A stretch of 64,000 bases of DNA, taken from positions 152,109 through 216,108 of the forward strand of contig BDIU01000021.1 in the NCBI GenBank assembly GCA_002118135.1, read 5' to 3'. A program made the position numbers and the translations under genes. Every line of letters begins with the position of its first letter. Positions within the stretch are counted from its first letter, which is position 1. Shown here in pieces: positions 35,901-49,200 of the stretch. The stretch is from Trebouxia sp. TZW2008 (taxonomy: Eukaryota; Chlorophyta; Trebouxiophyceae; Trebouxiales; Trebouxiaceae). Below the pieces are notes generated by a model, which searched no databases, was not told the origin of the DNA, and saw only the letters and a list, made by a program, of their open reading frames with translations.

Positions 35901-38900
35901 GCACTCATAGCAGCAACGCTTTCTGCAAGCGATTGCCTGAACAAACCAGTCTTGGTTTGTCTTTGCTTGCCTGTGATGTGACCATGACCAGGCGCAGCTT
36001 ACAGTAGGTTTTCCGCTTAGAACTAGATCTTGTGTGCAATGACCTGACACAGTTCCCTGGCATCTGACATGTGTAGTGTCAGTTGAGATGTTATACTGCT
36101 GTGCCTGCATCCAACCTACATCAGGCGAGCTGCATCACAAGCCCACATTTTGTGTTGAGTGCATGCAGCTGCAGTAGTTGCCTGGCTGAATTTCTTGCAG
36201 GTTCTGTGTTGCGTACACTCAGCTTGAACAACTCCCAGCGGACTATTGCTCTGCGCGCGTATAGCTGCAGCACTTAGTGAGACAGATTTGACCCATTTCT
36301 GTCATGGGCATGCAGTTGTAGCACTTGCCTAGAGAGCCAGACACAGACACTGGCTGCTCATGCTGCTGATGTATGATGGAGCCCTCATACATTGTGTCTT
36401 CTGCATGCAGCTGCAGCACTTGCCGGGTGAGCCAGACATAGAGATTGGATACCGGCTGCTTATACCAGTGGTGTTTGTTGGAGCCCTCATAGGAAGAGGG
36501 GGAGAAGCAATAGCCCAGCTGCGTCAACGCACTAGGGCCAGAGTGAAGGTCCATGAGCCACATGACAGTGAGTCAGCCCCTTGCGCCCTCTTTTGCTTTT
36601 GGTTCTTGTTGCACATCTTGATGGCCTTCTTCTGGTACCTCCATGGTTATAGCTCTCTTCGTTTCCTGCTCAACATGCGCATCAACCCACGGCATGCGTC
36701 AACAGCTACAATTGATATGGGTCATCAGGTTGTGAGCAAAAATTACTTCATGGCTGCAGCGAGCGACCAGAGGGTTGTGAGCATCAGCGGGAGGGAGGAG
36801 GCACAGGCGCCAAGCTCTCCAGCAGTGCAGGCCCTCATGTACTGCGCTGCTCCAGTACTGCAGGAGGAGGGGGACCCCCAGAAAATCCTGCGCCTTGTTG
36901 TGCCCTCCTCTCAGGTCTGCCAAATCATACTGCATAAAATTCACTTTATTGTGCATCAGCTTTATCAGAATGCTTTGTTCAGTCATGGATCTGTTTTTGA
37001 AAAACTCAACCGTTGTGCATTGGGGACCATGCATTTTGGCCTTATTGATCTAGTGTCACACAGTGCTAGCATGCAAAATTGTGTTGGCACAAAAGTATTT
37101 GTCTAGGCCATGGCTCATCATGCGCCACACTTTACATCTCGTCAAGTAACGCAATTCACAACCACACAGCACTTGAAGGGCTGTCTGATCATCCATTTGA
37201 TCTGCCAACAGACTGTGACTATGATTGGGACAACTGTCATTTCTGCAATGATGTCATCATTGTGCCATTGTGGTGGTATATTGTGGTAATACAGCATTTG
37301 CCGAAACCTGTCCCCACCTCATGGTGGAAAAGGCGCCACGGCACAGTGCGCAACTTCCAATCGCATCCATGCAACGTTCCAAATGCACTTCAGATGTATG
37401 ACAAATATGACAGATGCTCTCAAGGGCATGCTAAGCTGCATGCCCACCTGTCATGATGTGACATGTGTCAGCAAGCTTTTGCTGCTTTACTTGATCAACT
37501 AACTTCTGCTGTCATTTATGACTCAAAGGCTGAAGGCACCCATCAGAGTTTCTTCCAAAAGCAGCATGCCTGCAGCAATCACACGCATGACATTGGTGCA
37601 ATAACACTTAGCCTGTTGAGCCTCCTCTGGTTGACAACCTTCATTACTTTGGCTGAACTCATCCCAAGATGTGGTTCGCCAAAAAGGGGTCAGTCCTGAA
37701 ACCCTTTTAGTGTTCCACTTGTTGGGGAAAGTTCAGCCAAAGTCGTGAAGATTGTCAAGCAGAAGGGGTTTAGTCAGCTAAGGCTTTCCGCTCAGCATAA
37801 GCTCTGCACCAAGGCACTGCTATGGACAGTGCTTTTCAAACATCTTCATGCACAATTCAACAAAATCAGGTCAGCAGAGCAAAGCAAACTTCACTACAGG
37901 GACTTCTGCTTGTAACTAGTGCTTCGGGTACCAAGAAAGTTGTCCTTACAACAAATTGTCCTTACTCAGAAAGACCACTGCAGCCAGAATGCAGAGAATT
38001 GTGTCCAATTCCATTGTCCCTACTACAGCAATGTCCTTACATCGAGTGTCCTTTAGGAGGAAAGTTACTGTACGATGACATTTGATGACATCTATTTGAC
38101 AGGGGTGAATAAGTTAGCAAGGAGCACTTGCATTCCTATGATTCCTGTGCTCAAAAGCTGTTGCTCTGAATACAATTTGCATTGCAGCAAATCACTTCAA
38201 GTGACCCTGAGTTTGCATCATAAACCCTGATGCGCCCATGACTTGAATGTGTCCTGGGCACAGGTAACAGCACAGTGACCAGAACCAGCAGTTGAATTGA
38301 GCAAAGTCCAGTGAGATGACATTTCTTGGCACCTGCCTGACAGTCAGTGCGATGACAAGTGCTGGCAAAGACATCTGTTCCCATCATTGCTCTTGTGTCC
38401 CAACATGACTTGTGACCTAGGCAATGCCTGCAGTGACATGATGAGTACCACAAACCTTGAAAGCCTGATGTGCCCATAGGTGGGATGTGTCCTAGGTAAG
38501 GGCGGCAGTATAGTGACAAGAGTCAGAGACAGCACAGGAGCCATGGTCAGAGTTCTGGAGCAGAATAAGGGCCAGAGGAGGCTAGAAAGCGGTGAGGAGG
38601 TGGATGAGGTGATTGAGATCCAAGGCCTGGCTCAGAGCTGTGACTCAGCGCTGCAAGCTGTCTCTGAGCTGCTTCGTCAATACCAGGTATGTTGTAAACT
38701 GCCCTGCACCCTTTGCAGCCTCTGACGCCAGGTTAGGTTTTGCACAATATTGCGAGAGTGGTGTCTTTGGTGCTGATGCAGTCTCTACTGCTTTCTGCTA
38801 GACAACATCTGTCTTCTTGGCATGCTCAGTGCACAGCCTGGCAATTGCTCTACAGGCAGAAAGCAAAGTCAGTGTGCAACAGTTCTCCGTGCTGACCCAA

Positions 38901-41328
38901 TATGTTGAGTGCCTTGCAGTTGAGACTTGCCTGCATGCTGAGCATGCTGAGCACTCATTCAAACTGACCAACCTCACCAGCCACAATGTCGTGAAAGTTA
39001 TGCTTTTGATCCTCTGCAGATCAAAATTACTCTCAGATCACGGCATGCCAACCCCGCACCAGCACAGATGAGCCTCCCCCACAGCCCAGCCTATGGGGCA
39101 CCCCCTGCCTACCCCCCCGCACAGCTGTCCTATGGCGGCCCTGCCCCTGTGGGAATGCCCTATGCTGAACCCCAAGGCTACGCCCCCCAATACCCCCCTC
39201 CTGACCTAGGGCAGGGCTCTGCCCAGCCTGCCCTGTCTGGTTACCCTAGCTACCCTAGCCCGACCCATGGCTATGCCCAGCCGTATGGCTCAACCAGCCC
39301 TGGGCATGCAGGGCAACAGCCCCTGCAACAGGGGGCTTATGCCATGCAGGGAGGGCAGGCTCAGCCAGTGTATCAAGTGGCTGCAGACCCTCAGCAGTAT
39401 GCTGGAGCATATGACATGAGCCAAGTACAGTATTCAGGTAGACATGCACGCCGGGAGCTGTGTTCTCAGTGCTGCAGAATGCCACTTGAGCTGAATTTTC
39501 AGGTGCACATGATCAATATACTGCATGCTCCATACTCAGTGCTATGTTGCAAAGCGCACGCTGTCTTGCTGCTGACAGTCAGCAGCTTGTGTCAATGTTT
39601 TGCTTGTAGATCAGCAGCAATTTCAGGACATCTTGTAGCTCATATCCAACATGCTTGTTTCTCAGTCAGTCACTTGATGACTGTCAGCTGAAAATGGGTG
39701 ATTGCTCAGGTGGATATGAAACTGAGCTAGCGGCTCAGGGCAGTGCGCCCTATGATGCAACTGGGGCAGCCCCCCGCAGCCCCTATCTCACCCCCTATGA
39801 GCTGGCGCAACCCCCCTTGCCAGGGTAAGACACCTCCAAAGCATTGTAGACACGTGACTGGTGGCAGTTCCCGGGCATAAACATAAGGTCATTGCCGTCA
39901 TCGTATGTCTGACACACTTGGGCAAATGTCCTCCTGCAGCATCATGCGGCTCCCCTTGGCCCCTGTCAAGTACTGCAGACTGCATCGTTCATATCGTTGT
40001 TGTTGCAAATGGTATTCCAAATTCATGAACTTCTTACAATTGCCTTGTCTTTGTCTTGCATTGTTGTCACCAGCAATATGTGCTTCGTTGGTACCATGAC
40101 AACATACGTCGTCACTGACGGCGTGGCCATTAACTGTCACCACTGTCCACTCGTGATGGTCACAGTGATTCGTGTCCTCATGCCCATGCAGTCACCACCC
40201 TGCACCTAAACAGCTTGCACGCTAGACTCGGCATGTTTGCGCAGATTCCAGTCATTGCATGTCTGGTCATCCCACAGACTCCGCTCTGATGCATCACAAA
40301 ACCCAAACTTCACACAATCATACCTCAGAGGATGTGCTAAGGCTTGAACAACAACAGTACTTGGCTTCTTTGCAGGTATGGGCAGGGCATTCCCGGGGTG
40401 AGCCCTGTGATACAGGAGGCTGATGGCAGCAGCCGGGTGCACCTCACCATTGTGGGGCCCCAAGTAGGGGCTGTGCTGGGCCGCAACGGCACCAACATCA
40501 GCCAAATTAGACAGGTTAGTGATCATTCTATACGTCATATGACTGGGGTTGTTGTTGGATCAAAGACATCTGTCAGTTTGGCCATCAGGCCAGCGTGCAC
40601 CTCACCTTTGTGGATTGCCAATTGGGGGCTGTGTTAGGTTGCAAAGGCACCATCATCAGCCGAATCAGACAGGTTGGCGCTTTTTCATGATTGACATGGT
40701 CTTGTAAAGTAAAAAGTGCATCAAGCACCTTACTATACTCACCAGGACCTGGCTTGATATGACAATCATGTTAACCCTGTGTCGTGTTAAACAGCATCAG
40801 CCACATCAGACAGCTTGGTGTGTTTGACTGGATGACACGGCTTGCTTGGTTTCTGACTGCATGACAAAGTCTGGTATTGGAATCAAGGCCAGCACAACTT
40901 TGCTCCGCCATCGCCTGGTTTGTATTGAATGCTGCAGGCCATCACTCACAACTAGCAACAGAGGCATCAAGCACTGTGTAAGGGCTCTACAGAAGCAGCT
41001 GGGCAGTCTGAAAATGTCATTGCCACACACAAGGGCTACATGGTGAGCATACGACATGCCGGGAAGGAGCATCCGAAGGTTTTTACTTCGTCTGTTCCTT
41101 TGCAATTTGCATATACTTGACTTCCCTTTGTCTCTGCAGATATCTGGAGCAAAGGTGAGGCTGCATGAGGCACCAAGAGAAGCACCAAGGACTGGTGCTG
41201 GTCAAGCTCATGTGGAGAGGCAGCTAGACATTTCAGGGGCCTCAGGACAGGTGCAAGCTGCCATGAAGCTGGTGCAGGCTTTCCTGCTGGCAGGCAATGT
41301 GGAGCCTCTCAACATTCCTGATGTTTGA
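32942..41328 (+). CDS. Five-KH-domain RNA-binding protein (PCBP/HEN4-like)
   Basis: Poly(rC)-binding-type proteins control mRNA splicing, stability or translation. Fourteen exons close in phase to 751 residues: 32942-32992, 33114-33227, 33361-33470, 33849-33984, 34291-34428, 34753-34848, 35613-35843, 36411-36567, 36760-36914, 38480-38686, 39020-39437, 39710-39824, 40376-40514 and 41140-41328. KH1 reads YRLLCPGSRTGSIIGKGGEI (about 45-60). KH2 has VGSILGKGG (138-146), KH3 VGALIGRGG (315-323), KH4 VGCVLGKGG (397-405), and KH5 VGAVLGRNG (near 675). All keep the GxxG loop. A GRGRG patch with Gln/Pro repeats separates KH2 and KH3. A Tyr/Gly/Pro/Gln-rich prion-like stretch (about 480-640) separates KH4 and KH5. 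The intron at 33471 would be GC-AG. The donor at 35844 is weak, so exon 7 could end elsewhere. Confidence 0.88.
34848..35030 (+). repeat. Tandem duplication starting at a KH-gene donor site
   Basis: About 92 bp beginning tatgttgcttcagctagaaacc at the donor of exon 34753-34848 is repeated next door as tatgctgcttcagctagaaacc. Both halves end near gagactgcag and agcactga. Confidence 0.8.
36298..36400 (+). repeat. Decayed upstream copy of the KH3 exon
   Basis: catgcagttgtagcacttgcc here parallels the acceptor and start of the KH3 exon at 36411 (catgcagctgcagcacttgcc). The similarity continues through gagccagacac and ggagccctcata. The copy has a stop (TAG for CAG) in the first codons. Shorter fragments of the same edge lie at about 36157-36200 and 36255-36300. 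Confidence 0.75.
37930..38065. repeat. Dispersed TTGTCCTTAC repeat, copy 1
   Basis: In the KH-gene intron before the KH4 exon. It begins accaagaaa and repeats gtccttac several times with agaccactgcagccagaatgc in the middle. It is clearly related to 49111-49250 in a lipase intron. Confidence 0.75.
38222..38300 (+). repeat. Decayed copy of the KH4 exon start
   Basis: The words accctgatgcgcccatgac, aatgtgtcctgggcacaggtaa and agtgacc mirror agcctgatgtgcccatagg, gatgtgtcctaggtaag and agtgaca at 38460-38520. A second weak copy lies at about 38380-38440. Confidence 0.6.
40571..40672 (+). repeat. Second copy of the KH5 exon
   Basis: The segment reads RVHLTFVDCQLGAVLGCKGT and then IISRIRQ, followed by GT. 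The real exon (40376-40514) has RVHLTIVGPQVGAVLGRNGT and NISQIRQ. The 5' part of the copy is missing. A third fragment (agcatcagccacatcagacag) sits at 40794-40814. Confidence 0.85.
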
Positions 41329-42891
41329 TCAGAACCAAGGTTCACGCTTGGTAGGTCACGCTGCTGCTTTTGACATACTGATTTCTAGTTTGGAGCAAGT
41401 GGTGCTGGACCAACCAGGAGCCCAATGACCATAATGCTGTTGGCCCTGCGGCTCTTAAGGTGACATGAAGAAAGTGCTTGTGATTTACCGAGAGCCAGTT
41501 CACAAGTGACAAGTGACAAAGCTATGATCACTCACTGCTGCATGTGAGATGTTGCAATGTTGTCTTGTCCATGATAGTGTGCTCAATGCTCATGCTGGCA
41601 TGAATATTTAGTAGCAAACAATACTACAGCGCCTTTCATCAAGCCAGTCCGGTCAAAACAGCCCTAATGGAAGCCCAACTAAATACAAAGCCTGTACAAG
41701 CTCCAGCCAGCCCACTTTCGCCCCATAATGAGAACTGCCGCCACTGGTCGGCAGCATAACAAATGCCAAACATATAGCAACTTATGCCATCATTACCTTG
41801 CAATACAAACATATAATGTAATGCAGGCCAGCTGTAATGCATGGAAGAAAAGAAGCACGGAGACAAAATAAGCAGCACAGGCAAAATGTGTCACTGTGAT
41901 CACAGTGTAACATTTGACACACACAGTATGCAGTGATCACATCATTGATCAACTGACACTACTGCAAGGGATGAGCAGATTATTTCATGCTGTATAAGTG
42001 ACACTATAATCGCCATCAATGTACTGTACCAGCTTGGAATGCGAAACGGTCACTGTGTGGCACTTGTACGGCTTGAAACTGCCCTCAAGTTGAACAATCA
42101 GTGTCTGACATTGCAATTGACTGAGTGCAACTATGACCAAGTTGCAGCTGACTTTTCAGCTAAGCTCTGCTGAGACTTTCTGAGCCAATACAGAGTGAAC
42201 TGGCTTCATTGTTTCAACATGTACAAGTGCTGCCTCAGTGGGCTGAAGCCTTCAAACCAAACTTCACCACAGCTGCTGCACATCATCATGGCATTGCTGT
42301 CAGAGCTTTCGCACCATTCTGACCATACACGCGTCTGGCCTCATGGGTGCAGGCAGAGGCCTAGGCATGTAGAACTTGCTGCAACACAAACACAAATTGA
42401 ACGCGAAGACGTGTAACACCGGTCCAGCTGACTTTCAAGTGCGTCGTTTCATCTACTCCAAGGATGATCCTAGCATTAACGAGCAATGCGATCACGTGGA
42501 AGCAAACTTCCTGGGGGTGCTGTAGTAAATTCCGAAGCTGATACGCAACGTGCTGCTCATCCGATTGTGCTGCACGCTGCAATTTCCCCTCATCACAAAC
42601 CGCCCTTCGGCGCCGGTTCGCACCGCGTTGAAGCATTGCATGCGTCAGTCTACAACCGAAACGACCTCAGTCACTCGCGCTCTTGCCTTCACGGACCGAC
42701 GGTGGGACCTCCAGATCGGGCTCTGCAGTTGGGTTGGGTGTGTCTGCAGCGTACGGCATACAAATCGCGAAGACATGCAGCGAGCCGCACTCTTTCAAAC
42801 GCATTCGACGCAGCCTGTTGGTTTGCAGCGTGAATCTATAGCAAACGGCCGAGCCAAAGTTACACGCGTAAGGTGAGGCTGATGACATGTC
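41329..42891. other. Intergenic region, KH gene to lipase gene
   Basis: Holds the KH-gene 3' end and the lipase promoter. Overlapping ORFs at 42361-42888 on both strands carry no motif. No RNA gene or repeat is seen. Confidence 0.45.
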
Positions 42892-45800
42892 ATGCCGCGG
42901 GCAGGCTTCGCACAGTCTCAGCCTGCACCGATGTGGCTTCCGTGCGCTCTTCTAAGTAGTGGTTTACGCTGCAGGAGGGCCATGAGACCAGCCGCTACAC
43001 AAAGAATCCACAGCTGGCTTGATGACTGTGACAATCTTCACGCAGTGCTGAAGGATTGGGACGATGTACACCACCAGCTGTACGAACAGAAGTGGAAGGA
43101 TGCCAAATTCGTGACACGCGAAACGCAGACAGCTTGTAACCCACACCAGCAGAGAGAAGGTCAAAGCGGAAGTTGCGAAGCGCCCGAAGGCACGGTGCCC
43201 CAGTGGCCAGATGAAGACATCTTCTGGAAGGGACGTCTCGAGCTCGAGGATTGCAACGAAGACCCCAGACCATCCAGGCCTCTGCGCCGCCAGTACGAGA
43301 AAGACCTTGAGGGCCTGAAGGTACGCAAAAAACAAACAGTGTGCTCAAAAATTGACAACAGCTGTCTTGACCCATCCACTGCTGCCTGCTGCTGTCATTT
43401 GATTAGTCACATGCTGATCGCTGCATTCACCAGCAAACTTATTATGACTGATCAGACTTGTCACCTGTGCACTGTCATGAAACCCAATGAACTCCATTTC
43501 TTAAGCACCAAGACCTGAGCTGCATTTGCTCCAGGCCTTTTGGTCTCACAGTAAGACCCAAAAGCGGACTTTAGTCCTGCTACAGCAGGGCTAAATCATT
43601 TATCATGATGCTGCTTGTTGGCAGGACTATTACATCCCTGCGCCTCTTATATCTGTCCACAGCAACTGTAGTGTGCTTGAGACCCTACATGCAGATTGGC
43701 TGAGCGGATTGCCTGCAAAAGTTTGCATCAGCATCGTGACTCGCTCCATTCTGATGTACATCCTGTGTCAAGGATCCGCCATGGCTGGCAGTCCAAAAAG
43801 TTCTGACAGACTTCTACCCTTGGCATAGACTCAGCTTGCCATATATTGTCTTGCTATATCCTAGAGCGGTGACTGCAGATCCCAGAATCCAGCAGGCAAG
43901 ACCTTTCTGCCAACGCGCAGAAGCGGTCCTTCGCTTTGGACGAGCATCATGCTTCAAACCAATCAGGGGCAAATCAGGGCAAGGATCCTCAAGTTCCTCA
44001 AGCCAACACATCATATCAGGCCATTAGTGCCAAGGATGTCGCCATTCAGATTGAGAAGTATGGCGAGCTTGTCCAGGTATGCACGCAAAATAGCAACTGT
44101 GGGTACCTGTGCCCTGACATGATAGTTCATCAGGTTTTGGCGCTAGGGTCAGAACAACCCCAAGGCAAGTTACATTGCTATTTGTATTGGTGAATTGGTC
44201 AGGTTGTAGAGTTTAGGGTTTTCAGGGGATTTTGCGCTTTTTATGGTGGGAAGCAAGACCTGGCGAGTGTTAATGCAGGGGGTATGTGTGTGTCCTACTT
44301 GGCACGATAGGCCGTGTTGTAGTTGAATGCACTGCTACACAAAGCACTTGCTTAACCTGTTGAAAAGGCCTCCTTGCTCAGAGAGTGTAACGAAGAGGTC
44401 TCCTTGCTTTGAGAGTCTATTGGAGAGGGAAAAGAGGGCTTCTGTTTGGCGCAGTAACTGCTCATACATGCATTGTAAGCTGCATTTGGGTGCTGGGGTA
44501 AGCTTGACACACTGACAATCAGGTGTACCAGCCTATATCAACAATGTCTACAAGGTTACTGTAGCGCAAGATATTGCCAATCAACTTTTGCTGGACGTTG
44601 CGTTGTGCACTATCCTTGTCCAGCGGCATGTTGCAGTAGCAATGCTGTCAGATTTGTAGTTGAAGTATTAGCAACATGTGGAGGTCAATCAACAACCTGT
44701 GCAACTTGTAACACTAAGACTGTGCCATGTTTTTGCAGGTTACTTATGACAAGATGGAGACCAAGGTCATCAAAAACACACAATTTGGCAGTTGCAGAGA
44801 TGGTGCGTCTCTACAGACTGCTGTGTCACATTTTTGCAGTCATTCTGTGCTTTGTTGACCACTCATGACTTAGCGCCTGGCTCAAACAACATTGTGCTGC
44901 ACACATAACAGCTTTGTGATGTTGCTCATGTGTGCTGACAGCAACTTTGCTTACACTCATCCTATCAGGCAGAGCAATGAATTGTCAGTCATGTCCAGTT
45001 ATAGCGTTACGTTCAATCACACATATTGCGTGCAATCAGTGAATCACCATACGCCTGTTTTCAATGATTGATACTTAAGAATACTTACCTATTGCGTCTC
45101 ACGTATTGGCGCCAAAGTATTGCTTAGTTCACAATTTGCACTGCATATTGTTATCCATGTTGTTATTCGCACTGTTGTTCATACTCTCACATAACAGATG
45201 TTGCATGTTACGTATTGCGTATTGATTACTATGTATGGTGATTCACTGGTGCAAGTACCTGTCACAAGCGAGGTTGCTCCCATCACAGCAAGCCCACCAT
45301 GTCTCATGTGCAATTTTGTTGCAGTCATTCTGTGCCTTGATGACCCCTCATGACTTAGCGCCTAGCATATACTACGTTGTGCTACACACACAACAATGCT
45401 GTGATGTTGCTCACGCCGGGTCTGCAAGCTGGTTGTATGGTTTCTCTCGTTTCAAACAAAATCCCACGCCATTTAGGAAAGCCCAGTATCACCACAGGCT
45501 GCTCACTACAAAAATGCTGAAATGTGTAGTCTTTGCTTTCCTTTGCTTAACATGGTCCTTCAAAAACTTATTTGGTTGGCTATTGCTTCAGAAACTTCAG
45601 GTGGTCTTTGCCTTTCCTTGCTTAAAATGAATCTCTGAAAAGCTCATTTGGTTGGCTCTTGTTTCAGAAACTCTAGGTAGTCTTTGACTTTCCTTGCTCA
45701 ACATGAACTCCTGAAAAGCTTAGCCATTTGGTTCATGTTTCAGAAAATTCAGGAAGTCTTTGCTTTCCTTTGCTTAAAATTATTCCCTCATAATCTTGTC

Positions 45801-46246
45801 CGCTTGGTCCATGTTTCAGACAGTTCAAGCAATTGACATGCAGGTACTATCGACCTTCAGGTGCCCGGCATTATGGGACCAGGACCTCATGACTACCAAG
45901 AAATCTTTGTGAGCGAGGCTGCTAGGGGCTATGAGGTGTGCTGCTGACTGTCTGACTTTCTTGAGTCGCTGCTCCTGCTGCTGCTGCTGCTGCTGCTAGG
46001 GCCTACATGGTGTGCTGTTGACCGTCTGACTTTCCTGAGTCGCTGCTGCTGCTGCTGCTAGGGACTACCAGGTGTGCTGTTGACTGTCAGACTTTCTTTA
46101 ATCACTGCTGCTTGCTGCTGCTGCTGCTGCTGCTAGGAACTACGAGATGTGCTATTGACTGTCTGACTTTCTTGAGTCACTGCTGCTTGCTGCTGCTGTT
46201 GCTGCTGTTGCTGCTGCTTGCCGCTGTACTTTGCTGCTGCTACTGC

Positions 46247-46288
<42 letters not shown>

Positions 46289-49200
46289 GCTTTGTCAGTG
46301 TGCTGCTGCAAGTGTCTTGGTGTGCAGCAGTTACTGTTGCTGGCTGACGGCACAATCAGCTGCTGAGCTTTGGCATCAAAGCGGCTCAAGATTGCTGTGC
46401 ATAGTTGCATTTTGGCAGCATAGCCTGCGCTACATCACTGTATCTGAGGCAAGCATGTCAAAGTGGGGCAGTGCCACATGCATGTGTTCATGTGCAGCTG
46501 CTGTTGACTGAGTGCTGTTGTTTGCATACCAAGTACAAATACATAGCATTTACACAGCTAGATCGCAGTTTTGGCAGGTGTCACTGGTGACTACTGCAGC
46601 GTGAGACTACCTGCTGTGCTTCAAACAGCTTTGTCTGTGTACCGTAGTGACCGTTACTTGGCTCTCAGTACAATCTGTGGGCCAAAGATTTCACCACGCT
46701 CATACTGCCACAATGGGGCCACCACTTTTCACTTGACTGTTTGTCCATGCATAGCTAGTTTGGTGGAAGCCCCCCTTATGACTCATGCACTGGCCAGCTC
46801 ATGTACTACAGGTATCAAAAGCTGGATATCAGACATCTCCACCAAGACGCTCAGATCAAGCCTGCCTGGGCAGACAGGGCTTGGGCCACACACACCTAGC
46901 ACACGTGCTGGAAGTTGTAATAACTGTTATTGTGATTACTCATTACAGGTTGTCAAGCTGCTGTATGCTGACTCGGGTGATTACAAGATAGTCAATGCCC
47001 GGCAGGCCAGGCCAAATTTTGTGGGGTACGTTGCCGTGGAGAAAGTCCCTAATGGCTCACAGGCCGAGGTTATTGTTGTTTGGCGCGGCACAATCTTGGT
47101 CGGCGAGTGGCTACAGGTGACAGCCATGTTCAAAAGTTTGAATTTGTCTTACTACAACTGCGTCAGCTGTTCATTGCTCGTCCATTCAAGAGAATATAAT
47201 GTTCCTGTTGGGCGCAAAGTTGAATGGTCACATTGTGATGTCAGACAGCACAGACAATTCTCTGCATTCACACAGATCATTTGTCTAGGTCCCTAGACCC
47301 TAAAGCCTACATCCCAAATGTCTGCGCAAAGTAATGCATGTATGAGCTGATCAAGGCAGGATGATCCATGGTGAAAACGTCCTGCAAAGCGTGTTGTGAA
47401 CAGCACTGCAAGGTGGCTTGAATGCTTTTGCATTCTATGATCAAGCACATCGATGTTGTGCCAAGCTGGGTTCACAAAGCATTGCCTTCACAAAGCATTG
47501 CCTTCACGAAGTATTGCCTTCAACATCAACACACAATCAGTAAGCAATGGCCCAGCACACTAATGTCGTGCCAAGCTGTTTTTCTCAATTGTTGCCTTCA
47601 AGTTCAACACACAATCAGTAAGCAACAGCCACTTGGCATGTTGTACAGAACTTCAAAACATGGCTGGTGAACTGAAACAAAGGGCAACAAGTAGCCACGC
47701 AATTATTGAGCAATGATCTTTGGACATGTCATGCAGAATTTCAAAGCATGGCTGGTGAGCTGGAACAACGGGCGGCAAGTAGCCACAGTGCCTCAGGAGA
47801 GGCTATCTTTCAGGCTGTTTGGCTGGTTTCGCACCAGCGCAGGAACGTTTGCAGCTCTCTGGCTCCTCACACAGAACGCCACAGCACTCGAAAACTTGCC
47901 AAAGTGGTATAAGAGCAACATCATTGGAAGCCTGGATGCTCTCAATCAGCAGGGCCACGGCATTCAGCAGTTCTTTCAGGACTTGAACCCATCACTACAT
48001 GACTTTGCGGGCATTGCTGTGCACCTGTTGTCTTCGCCTGTATACCTGCTGGGTGAGGCAATCACGTTTTTTGGGTGGCTACCTGTGCTATTAGCCAAGG
48101 CGCTTGGGCTCCTGGGCACGTCCCTTCAAGGCCTGCCGCTGCCGCAAACTGTGCTTCTCTCCGCGGGTCTGGGTCTTGTTGTGTTTGTGGCCACAGTGGT
48201 GCTGAGCCAAAGGCTGGACCGCAACAAAGGAAACTGGGAGCTTCTGAGGGAGGACTTCCAAAAGCTGCTTAGGCTGGTGCCAGCATGGACGATGTTTGGC
48301 ACAAAATCTGTCCTCCACACCCGCTTTGCCTCAGATGACGTGCAAGTGAGCTTTGGTGAGTTGTCTCAGCTTTGGCCTGCCGAGTGCCAACTCAGTATTG
48401 TCAGAAAGAAAGTAGCATGGTACTATCTGATCAGATGTTTGGAGCAACATGGATCTGACTGAAGATCTTGTAGACAGCATGAAGCATTGTTAGAAAGAAA
48501 ATAGCATGAAGATGTCCATGGAGTCTGTACTATCTGATCAGATGTTTGAATCGAGTTGGATCTGATTGAAGATCTTGTAGACAATCTTGACCAATGCATC
48601 TTCTGGGTCATACCTGCCCTTCAGATTGTGTCACAAGTTGGCTGTTGATATGTGTCTTGTTGATCTTGTCCATATATGCCGGTCATATTTGTGGGGCTTT
48701 GGCTGTTTTTGCTGTCAGCCTACGCTTGGCGGTCACAACACCAATAATGATAATAATCATAATCATCATCGTAACCATCATCATCATCATAGTCATGATC
48801 ATAATCATCATCATGAGCTTAGTCATAATAGCAATAGTGCTGATAACAAAAAACATGATATTCATGACTACACATTCAAGCACATGTGCTAGGTGTGTGT
48901 GTGGCCCAAGTCAACAAAAGGTTACGCTGCACATGGGGATTGTCACTGATTGTGGATTTGATTGTGCTGATGATCAGCACTGTCAGTATCTTGAATGCGC
49001 ACTTTTGGCAGTTGATAATTTTGTGATGCTGTCGAAAGTTGCCATTCCTGCATAATTGTTGTGACACATTGACTGTACAGTAAACTCCCTTTGTTACGAC
49101 TGCTTTGCTTACCAAGAATCTTGTCCTTACATCGAGTTGTCCTTACTCAGAGGGACCAGTGCAGCCAGAATGCAGTGATTGGTTACCAATGGCGTTGTCC

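Noticed and set aside
43625..43831. Extra lipase exon DYYIPAPLI
   Set aside because: It has a fair acceptor, but I found no in-phase donor before the stop, so it is mentioned only as possible.
46112..46366. Poly-Leu, poly-Cys and poly-Ala frames
   Set aside because: They follow from the CTG microsatellite in a lipase intron and have no conserved flanks.
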